A stretch of 64,000 bases of DNA from NCBI RefSeq assembly GCF_025150085.1, contig NZ_CP102280.1:387001-451000 (forward strand), given 5' to 3'. A program made the translations under genes and the position numbers. Source of the DNA: Dorea longicatena (GTDB lineage Bacteria; Bacillota; Clostridia; Lachnospirales; Lachnospiraceae). Below the pieces are notes generated by a model. That model saw nothing but the letters and a program-made list of their open reading frames with translations, ran no database searches and was not told the DNA's origin. Numbering within the stretch: position 1 is the stretch's first letter; every line of letters starts with the position of its first letter. This document shows positions 57,589-64,000 of the stretch, piece by piece.

Positions 57589-59574
57589 ATGGCAAAAGAG
57601 CAGCTTGCAGTAATAGAGATGGTAACCAATATGATTCTGGGAAAGACAGAAGGAATCAGCAAGGTGGATTTTGTACCTCAGAAAACAAGGTGTCCGGAAC
57701 CGGAAAATGGAATGCATATGCATGATAAAGTACCGGTAATACAGGATCAGGATATAGAAAAAACGAAAAATCAGCAACAGATATTTCCAAGAAAGACTCC
57801 GGAAAGCCAGGGGATAGGCTCAGATCATCTGAGATACCTGATACAGGAACTGGCAGATTCACCGAATACAGATATGCATCATTTTATGGTGCTGCGTCAT
57901 GGAAATGTGATCTGTGAGGCAGACTTTGCGCCATACAGAAAAGGAATCTGGCATATCACACATTCCATGTGTAAGAGCATCACCGGAATGGCAACAGGAC
58001 TTCTGATAGATGAGGGAAAACTGGATCTTTCAGAAAACATTTATAAAATTTTTCACGATAAAGGAAGTACCTGGGCGAAAATATTCCGGCCGGAGGTCAC
58101 GGTAGAGAACCTGATGACGATGACAAGCGGCGTAACATTTAATGAATCAGGAATCGTATCCGGAAATGACTGGCTGGAAAGTTATCTGAATGCACCGATA
58201 TCAGAAAAACCAGGCACAAAATTCCAGTACAACAGTCTGAATTCCTATGTGCTTTCTGCGATCATAACAGAACGGACCGGAATGCCGATGGATGAATATC
58301 TGAAGCCGAGACTGTTCGAGCCATTGGGAATTACAGATTATCTGTGGGAGAAATGTCCGAGAGGAATTACGAAAGGCGGCTGGGGACTTTTTATGCATAC
58401 AGAGGATATGGCGAAGCTTGGACAGCTGTATCTGAATAAGGGGAAATGGAATGGAAAACAGATCATTCCGGAAAGCTGGGCAGAGGCGTCTGTTATGAAA
58501 AAAGTAGATAGTATAGAAGGTACTTACGGATACGGATATCAGCTCTGGATGGAAGAACGTCCGGGAAGCTTTGAATATAATGGAATGCTTGGGCAGAATG
58601 TGCTGATCTATCCGGACGTTGATATGGTGATCGTAACGAATGCGGGAAATGAAGAACTATTCCAGGACAATGTGATGCTGAATATTATAAGAAAATATTT
58701 CCCGGTAGATTGGATGCCAAAAGAGACACTTCCGGAGAATCCAATTGCGTATGCAAAGCTGCAGGAACTGACCGAAAGGCTGGCTGGAAAAAGACTAAAG
58801 AATGATCAATATTATAACAGTCCCCTTATAATCGGAAAAGGCGGTTGGAAGAAGAATTCCTCAAAATATAGAGTCCGCGAAAGACAGACCGAAATAGAAA
58901 AAGTACAAAATCAACAGATTCATTTACTGACAGATTTGTTGGATGGTACATGTTATGAGATGGAACAGGAAAGTGTCGGACTTTTTCCGCTGGTTATGCA
59001 GGTCATGCACAACAATATGACGGATGGTATATCGAAGATCAATTTCTATAAAAAGAGAACGAAAGAATTGCAGCAGACCCTGATCCTCTGCTTTCAGGAG
59101 GGCGAAGAGTCTATAGAACTGGAAATGGGTTGGAATCAATATATAGAAAATAAACTGAGCATTCATGGAGAAACATATCTGGTTGCGGTGAAGGGAGAAC
59201 GCTCTTCTGATGTGGATGACAATCCGGTTCTGAAAGTGGAAATAGTGTATCTGGAAGAAGCGATGAGGCGGAAGTTATATGTGACATTTGTTAAGGATAC
59301 ATCGGCATCAAAATTAATAACACCGGAATATATAGAAATAAAATGGTATGAATCACCCGGTAAGGCTCTGATCATGGAAGGAATGGAATCCATCACGACA
59401 GAAGTTACTAAGCATCCGATCTATTCCCGTATCAGGGAGAATGGAGGTATTGATCTGCTCCATCGCCTGATGGAACAGACGATAGAGCCGGTGATTAAAG
59501 GTAGAATCATAGATTCGTCCGAAGAAGCACAGCAAGATACAGAAGTACAGCATCCTGAAATTTCCGGGGATTAA
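57589..59574 (+). CDS. Serine hydrolase (beta-lactamase class C-like) with extra C-terminal domain
   Basis: Protein of 661 residues. Residues 1-60 are without a signal peptide; a beta-lactamase-like domain at about 70-400 contains SxxK in HSMCKSITGMATG (Ser nucleophile), the second motif region in YNSLNSYVLSAI and the third in MLGQNVLIYPD. The last ~230 residues form an unassigned domain. Function may be esterase, peptidase or amidase; no evidence favours drug resistance. GAGGTG precedes the ATG. Confidence 0.8.
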   Translation: MAKEQLAVIEMVTNMILGKTEGISKVDFVPQKTRCPEPENGMHMHDKVPVIQDQDIEKTKNQQQIFPRKTPESQGIGSDHLRYLIQELADSPNTDMHHFMVLRHGNVICEADFAPYRKGIWHITHSMCKSITGMATGLLIDEGKLDLSENIYKIFHDKGSTWAKIFRPEVTVENLMTMTSGVTFNESGIVSGNDWLESYLNAPISEKPGTKFQYNSLNSYVLSAIITERTGMPMDEYLKPRLFEPLGITDYLWEKCPRGITKGGWGLFMHTEDMAKLGQLYLNKGKWNGKQIIPESWAEASVMKKVDSIEGTYGYGYQLWMEERPGSFEYNGMLGQNVLIYPDVDMVIVTNAGNEELFQDNVMLNIIRKYFPVDWMPKETLPENPIAYAKLQELTERLAGKRLKNDQYYNSPLIIGKGGWKKNSSKYRVRERQTEIEKVQNQQIHLLTDLLDGTCYEMEQESVGLFPLVMQVMHNNMTDGISKINFYKKRTKELQQTLILCFQEGEESIELEMGWNQYIENKLSIHGETYLVAVKGERSSDVDDNPVLKVEIVYLEEAMRRKLYVTFVKDTSASKLITPEYIEIKWYESPGKALIMEGMESITTEVTKHPIYSRIRENGGIDLLHRLMEQTIEPVIKGRIIDSSEEAQQDTEVQHPEISGD

Positions 59575-59929
59575 GGCCGGTTATTTTATGAATACGGTTT
59601 AACTTATATTGAAGTGTATTTTTATGAAGATACAGTTTGCCACAAGTTCTGATAAGTGACATATCTTCAGAAAAATACACTTTTATTATGTCCAGATCCT
59701 GCGTAGAAAGACCACTGATCGTCTTCTGAAGAAAATGATTCCGGGTGTCGTCGGTTACAGAAGACAGAATTAACTGCAATGTCAGATCATCAAAAAGTGC
59801 AAAATTTTCAGATGTATTTGTCAGAGTATTTATAGCGGTAAGTGCAGATTCATAAGAATGATGAACTTGAAAAACAGGAGTGGATTTTCCCACGGCAACC
59901 TGCAGAATGGAAGCATAATTTAAAAAAAT
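59507..59929 (-). pseudogene. C-terminal fragment of a CdaR-type sugar-diacid regulator
   Basis: Only the last ~140 residues remain: FALFDDLTLQLILSS, then YFSEDMSLIRTCGKLYLHKN, TLQYKLNRIHKITGL, the PucR-type C-terminal helix-turn-helix. The ligand-binding N-terminal two thirds is missing. It overlaps the end of the hydrolase gene in convergent orientation by about 68 bp. It is divergent from glycerate kinase, its usual target. Confidence 0.8.
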
Positions 59930-60067
59930 ATGTTATAAAGGACATATAAATGACTGGAAAAGTTTGTTATAGTATGAATAAATCCAAAAGACCTAGATGT
60001 AGGAAAAAGTCAGTGAATAACACAAAACAAATAACGAAAATTTGTGAAAATGAGGAGGAAGCAAACT

Positions 60068-61198
60068 ATGAAAATTGTAACAGCAATCGATTCGTTTAAA
60101 GGAAGTATGACTTCGATGGAAGCAGGACTTGCAGTAACAGAAGGAGTACACAGAGTAGATTCAGATGTGGATGTGCAGATCAGACCGCTGGCAGACGGAG
60201 GCGAAGGAACGGTAGAAGCGCTTGTTGCCGGAATGAATGGCATGAAACAGGAGATTCAGGTGACGGGACCACTTGGAACACCGGTAGTCTGTGAATATGG
60301 AGTCATTGAAAGTAGCAAGACGGCAGTAATTGAGATGGCAGGAGCAGCGGGAATTACACTGGTGCCGGATGAAAAGAAGAATCCACTTTACACAACGACT
60401 TACGGTGTCGGGGAAGTAATCAAAGATGCGATTGGAAAAGGCTGTAGAAGATTTATCATCGGAATCGGAGGCAGTGCAACGAATGACGGAGGTATCGGGA
60501 TGCTGCAGGCACTTGGATTCGGATTCATGAACAAGAATGGACAGCCGGTACCATTTGGTGCAAGAGGTCTGGAAGAACTGGAGACGATCACGGATACCTA
60601 TGTGATACCAGAACTGAAAGAATGTGAGTTCCGGATTGCGTGTGATGTAACAAATACGCTGTGTGGAGAGCAGGGAGCAAGTGCTGTTTACGGACCGCAG
60701 AAAGGAGCAACGCCATCTATGATCATGCAGATGGACAAATGGCTGGCATATTATGCGGCACTGGCAAAAGAAAAATTCCCGAAAGCAAATGCAAAACAGG
60801 CCGGAACCGGAGCTGCCGGAGGACTGGGATTCGCATTTTTAACATTTACCAATGCAGTGCTGGAATCCGGGATCAAGATCGTACTGGAGGAGACACAGCT
60901 GGAAGAATATATCAAAGATGCGGATCTGGTAGTTACGGGAGAAGGAAGACTGGACAGACAGACGGCGATGGGAAAAGCACCGATCGGAGTAGCAAAGCTG
61001 GCTAAAAAATACGGAAAGACAGTGATCGCATTTGCAGGATCGGTAGAACGGGATGCAAGAGAATGTAACGAGCATGGAATTGACGCATTCTTCCCGGTTT
61101 TACGAGGCATTACCACGCTGGAAGAAGCTATGAAGAATGAAAATGCGAAGAGAAACCTGGCGGATACTGCGGAACAAGTATACCGTTTATGGAGATAA
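60068..61198 (+). CDS. Glycerate kinase (GlxK/GarK family)
   Basis: Phosphorylates glycerate (2- or 3-position product) with ATP; 376 residues. Blocks: IDSFKGSMTSMEAGLAVTEG, RPLADGGEGTVEAL, GGSATNDGGIGMLQALGFGF, TGEGRLDRQTAMGKAPIGVA. ATG 60068 has GAGGAGG upstream and is preferred to 60044. It sits in a decayed glycerate cluster: its regulator and transporter neighbours are both truncated, but this gene is intact. Confidence 0.93.
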   Translation: MKIVTAIDSFKGSMTSMEAGLAVTEGVHRVDSDVDVQIRPLADGGEGTVEALVAGMNGMKQEIQVTGPLGTPVVCEYGVIESSKTAVIEMAGAAGITLVPDEKKNPLYTTTYGVGEVIKDAIGKGCRRFIIGIGGSATNDGGIGMLQALGFGFMNKNGQPVPFGARGLEELETITDTYVIPELKECEFRIACDVTNTLCGEQGASAVYGPQKGATPSMIMQMDKWLAYYAALAKEKFPKANAKQAGTGAAGGLGFAFLTFTNAVLESGIKIVLEETQLEEYIKDADLVVTGEGRLDRQTAMGKAPIGVAKLAKKYGKTVIAFAGSVERDARECNEHGIDAFFPVLRGITTLEEAMKNENAKRNLADTAEQVYRLWR

Positions 61199-61278
61199 GG
61201 CAGAACAGGTAAAAATGAAAAGAAATAAAGTCTGAAATAGATTTTTATATTTTATAAAAGATAACATACAGGAGAAAA

Positions 61279-61618
61279 AAGAGCACTTGCGATTGGAAAG
61301 AAGTCCGGATATCACAAAGAGGCGCTGCTTCTTGCGATGATCGGAGGAGGAAAGGCCGGAAATATCATATCACCGAATCCAAATACGATTGCGGTATCCG
61401 AGGCATTTAAAGTAGACCTTACATCACTTATGATGAAGAACTTTATTCCGGCAATCTGTGCAGTAGTTGTGACAATCTTATTATCTACGATGCTTTCTAA
61501 GAAACAGGGAGTTCAGGTTACGGAAAATGATCTGGAACAGAAAGAAGATAAGAATTTACCATCATTTATCCAGGCAGTTGCAGGGCCGGTGGTTGCGGTT
61601 ATGATGTATGTGATTTAG
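61279..61618 (+). pseudogene. Fragment of a GntP-family gluconate/glycerate permease
   Basis: Internal part RALAIGKKSGYHKEALLLAM, then IGGGKAGNIISPNPNTIAVS, a signature of GntP permeases, to a stop after PVVAVMMYVI. The N-terminal half and the last helix are missing. It directly follows glycerate kinase, where a glycerate importer would be expected. Confidence 0.8.
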
Positions 61619-61675
61619 AAAGTAGATGGAAAATGATAATGCTGCAATTAGCTACATGCAGTAGATCAAGGTTAA

Positions 61676-61717
61676 AAAATAGTCGCTTAGTTTACCAGAC
61701 TGTGGGCGGCTATTTTT
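61676..61717 (+). terminator. Hairpin repeat, copy 1 (before deoB)
   Basis: AAAATAGTCGC pairs with GCGGCTATTTT and T-run follows; loop contains TAGTTTACCAGAC. Near-identical copy at 63217-63257. The gap 61619-61964 contains nothing else except the deoB promoter. Confidence 0.75.
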
Positions 61718-61905
61718 GTGTCTTATGATTATCCTTACCAATTGTGTATCCGATGCTGAAGGACTAATCGCCTACCGTTTTGGTAGCACCCATGATATGA
61801 TTATAGTAATTAATAATAGAAAACACAATATATATTTACTTACTAATGGATAATTTGAAAATGTGATTTTATTAGGGAAAATGACAAATTATAGATCCCT
61901 GTATC

Positions 61906-61935
61906 TTGCACGCCTTTATGATATAGACTTATAAT
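61906..61935 (+). promoter_or_regulatory. Predicted deoB promoter
   Basis: TTGCAC (61906-61911), 18 bp, TATAAT (61930-61935), 30 bp before ATG 61965. Confidence 0.65.
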
Positions 61936-61964
61936 AAAAGAAAAAGACCGAAAGGACTGATTCT

Positions 61965-63131
61965 ATGAAACGTATTTTCTGGATTGTATTGGACAGTGCC
62001 GGCATCGGGGAAGCTCCGGATGCAGATAAGTTTGGTGATGTCGGAAGTAATACATGGAAGAGCTGCTATGACAGCGGGAAACTTCATATTCCGAATATGG
62101 AAAAGATAGGAATCTACCAGATTGATGGTATGGAATATGCAAAAAGTACAGAGAATCCGACCGGAAGTTTTGCAAAAATGCAGGAATTATCATGTGGAAA
62201 GGATACGACGACCGGACACTGGGAAATGGCGGGTATCGTAACGCCGGATCCGCTTCCGAAATTCCCGGACGGATTTCCGAAAGTATTCATAGAGGAATTT
62301 TCAAAAAGGACGGGAAGAAAGATTCTGTGTAATCTGCCGTATTCGGGTACACAGGTCATTTATGATTATGGCCGGGAGCAGGAAGAGACAGGAGCACTGA
62401 TCGTGTATACATCTGCGGACAGTGTATGCCAGATTGCAGCGCACGAGGAGATAATTCCGGTAGAGCAGTTATATGAATATTGTAAGATTGCCAGAGAGAT
62501 GCTGACTGGAGATCTCGGAGTCGGAAGAGTGATCGCAAGACCATTCATCGGAACATGGCCAAATTACGAACGGACAATCAGACGGCATGACTTTTCACTT
62601 GCACCGCCGAGACAGACGGTGTTGGATGCATTAAAAGCAGAAGGAAAAGATGTGATCGGTGTCGGAAAGATCTATGATATCTTTGAAGGGCAGGGAGTGA
62701 CGGAGACCTACCCGAATCAGGGAAATGAAAAGAATATGGAAAAGACGATCGAGATACAGAAGAAAGAGTTCGACGGACTTTGCTATGTGAACTTAGTAGA
62801 TGGGGATATGATCTATGGACACCGGCGTGATATTGCAGGATATGCAGGAGCACTGACGAGATTCGATGAACAGTTAGGGGAATTCCTCGCAAATATGCGG
62901 GACGACGATATGTTGATGATTACGGCAGACCATGGCTGTGATCCGGGATATACCGGAACGGATCATACAAGAGAATATGTGCCTTGTCTTATATACGGAA
63001 AAGAGATCAAAGCAGGGGTGAATCTGCATACCAGAAAAGGTTTTGCAGATATGGCGGCGACGATTGCGGAAGCTCTTGGAAGTAAATACCAGGGAGATGG
63101 GGAGTCATTCTGGGATGAAATAAGAAATTGA
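61965..63131 (+). CDS. deoB: Phosphopentomutase
   Basis: Interconverts (deoxy)ribose-1-phosphate and -5-phosphate in nucleoside salvage; 388 residues, two manganese ions. Alkaline-phosphatase fold: N-terminal RIFWIVLDSAGIGEAPDADK with the metal Asp, TGHWEMAG with the phosphorylated Thr region, RPFIGTW, and DMLMITADHGCDPGYTGTDHTREYVP with metal His/Asp. It stands alone between two copies of the same hairpin. Confidence 0.95.
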   Translation: MKRIFWIVLDSAGIGEAPDADKFGDVGSNTWKSCYDSGKLHIPNMEKIGIYQIDGMEYAKSTENPTGSFAKMQELSCGKDTTTGHWEMAGIVTPDPLPKFPDGFPKVFIEEFSKRTGRKILCNLPYSGTQVIYDYGREQEETGALIVYTSADSVCQIAAHEEIIPVEQLYEYCKIAREMLTGDLGVGRVIARPFIGTWPNYERTIRRHDFSLAPPRQTVLDALKAEGKDVIGVGKIYDIFEGQGVTETYPNQGNEKNMEKTIEIQKKEFDGLCYVNLVDGDMIYGHRRDIAGYAGALTRFDEQLGEFLANMRDDDMLMITADHGCDPGYTGTDHTREYVPCLIYGKEIKAGVNLHTRKGFADMAATIAEALGSKYQGDGESFWDEIRN

Positions 63132-63216
63132 CACATTCATTAGATGATGTTAGTATAGTTATAGAAAAAGGGTGTTGCCGATAGACGGTCAGTCCTGATA
63201 ATTAATTTATGTATTA

Positions 63217-63257
63217 AAAATAGTCGCCTAGTTTACCAGACATGGGGCGGCTATTTT
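63217..63257 (+). terminator. Hairpin repeat, copy 2 (after deoB)
   Basis: AAAATAGTCGCC pairs with GGCGGCTATTTT; loop TAGTTTACCAGAC is shared with copy 1. Acts as the likely deoB terminator. Confidence 0.8.
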
Positions 63258-63307
63258 TGCGCGTTTTTTATATAAATTCGAAATAATATACAATAAGAGG
63301 TGACATT

Positions 63308-63961
63308 ATGAGTCTTCCACCATATAGAAAAATCGACCAGTCAACCTGGTCGCGTCAGGATCACTATAAGTATTATACCGAAAAATTAAAAGTAAACTAC
63401 AGTATGACAGCGCGCCTGGATGTAACAAGATTAAGAGCAGAATGCGACCGGTTCGGAGTGCATTTCTATGCGGCATTCATCTGGTGTACGTCAAATGTTG
63501 TGAACCGCCTGCCATTTATGAAGATGATGACGGACGAAGAAGGCAATCCGGGAGTGTGGGATGTTGTGCATCCAAATTATACAATCTTTCACAAAGAAGA
63601 TCACACATTTTCTGACTGTTGGAGCGAATATGATGCAGACTTTGCGACTTTTTATAAGAGAATCGAAACGGATATAGAAGCTGCAAAGAAAGTCCGGGGA
63701 GTCAAAGCAAAAGCCGGACAGCCGGTGAATTTCTACTGCATCTCTTGTGTGCCGTGGCTGGATTATACCGGATATGCGACATCGATAGTGTCGGATCATG
63801 TAGCGCTGTTTCCGATTATTACATTTGGTAAATATACAGAAGATAACGGGAAACTGACACTTCCACTGACGCTTACGATTGCTCATGCGGCAATGGATGG
63901 GTGGCATACGTCGGAATTCTTCCGGGAGATGCAGGAGGAGTTAGAGGCATTTTCTATTTAA
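63308..63961 (+). CDS. Chloramphenicol acetyltransferase-like protein (CatA fold)
   Basis: Acyltransferase of 217 residues, same length as CAT. Blocks HFYAAFIWCTSNVVNRLPFM, then DYTGYATSIVSDHVALFPII, and the catalytic His in IAHAAMDGWHTSEFF. CAT enzymes have HHAVCDG; here the first His is Ala but the catalytic one remains. Many such proteins in gut Firmicutes do not confer resistance, so the label is by fold only. GAGGTG is before ATG 63308. The last 39 bases of the window hold no gene. Confidence 0.78.
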   Translation: MSLPPYRKIDQSTWSRQDHYKYYTEKLKVNYSMTARLDVTRLRAECDRFGVHFYAAFIWCTSNVVNRLPFMKMMTDEEGNPGVWDVVHPNYTIFHKEDHTFSDCWSEYDADFATFYKRIETDIEAAKKVRGVKAKAGQPVNFYCISCVPWLDYTGYATSIVSDHVALFPIITFGKYTEDNGKLTLPLTLTIAHAAMDGWHTSEFFREMQEELEAFSI

Positions 63962-64000
63962 TGCATCATGGCGGCTGTCACCGACCGGAATAAAACTACA

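Noticed and set aside
63308..63961. Acquired chloramphenicol resistance
   Set aside because: The protein has the fold and catalytic His but lacks mobile flanks and changes the first His of the motif; resistance cannot be claimed.

Overview
The window looks like chromosome of a Gram-positive, anaerobic gut member of the Lachnospiraceae (Dorea, Blautia or Mediterraneibacter type; the genus cannot be fixed from sequence alone). Reasons: moderate-to-low GC, strong AGGAGG ribosome binding sites, GlpP-type antiterminator control of glycerol genes, a YesM/YesN two-component system, GPH sugar symporters, a type II-A CRISPR system and many oxygen-sensitive enzyme families. No rRNA or tRNA gene was seen.

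Layout. 0-2.6 kb: polar amino-acid ABC transporter. 2.7-4.1 kb: CobW-family GTPase and a BlaI-type repressor. 4.4-10.8 kb: glycerol regulon (promoter and attenuator, glpP, glpK, glpF, then a three-gene glycerol-3-phosphate dehydrogenase-like set). 11-18.3 kb: transglutaminase-like protein, then a lipoprotein/sensor kinase/response regulator trio followed by a GPH sugar symporter with a predicted paired regulator site. 18.5-21.2 kb: M24 peptidase and a dicarboxylate/amino-acid symporter. 21.3-29.4 kb: an AT-rich complete type II-A CRISPR-Cas locus (divergent tracrRNA, cas9, cas1, cas2, csn2, leader with ATTTGAG anchor, 19 intact repeats) enclosed by two long imperfect direct repeats. 29.5-33.8 kb: ketopantoate-reductase-like gene, peptide deformylase variant, and a glycerol dehydrogenase gene split by an IS110-family element. 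34-38 kb: PhoH/PIN protein, HD protein, a possible small RNA, a MATE pump and gene debris.

38.4-49.9 kb is the most unusual part: an 11-gene, one-direction, tightly packed cluster with two different NifH/NifD/NifK-like trios on either side of hypF-hypC-hypD-hypE and a TM1266-family small protein. All key cysteines of both NifH-like reductases and of the Hyp cyanide-ligand pathway are present, while the NifD/NifK-like proteins are short and lack several canonical cofactor cysteines. No hydrogenase structural gene, hypA or hypB is in the window. This suggests a metallocofactor system that combines Hyp Fe-CN/CO chemistry with nitrogenase-like reductases; its product and substrate cannot be read from the sequence.

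50-64 kb: histidine phosphatase, MrfA-like helicase and PcrA-like helicase; a scar region with truncated ROK and GPH genes; L25/Ctc; a large serine hydrolase; a decayed glycerate operon (truncated CdaR, intact glycerate kinase, truncated GntP); deoB between two copies of the same terminator-like hairpin; and a chloramphenicol-acetyltransferase-like protein.

A second notable result is inside the IS110 element. Its noncoding end folds by eye into the three-part plan of a bridge RNA (5' hairpin, target loop, donor loop), and 11 nt of the predicted target loop exactly match the gldA sequence beside the insertion. Removing the element restores an in-frame 364-codon gldA.
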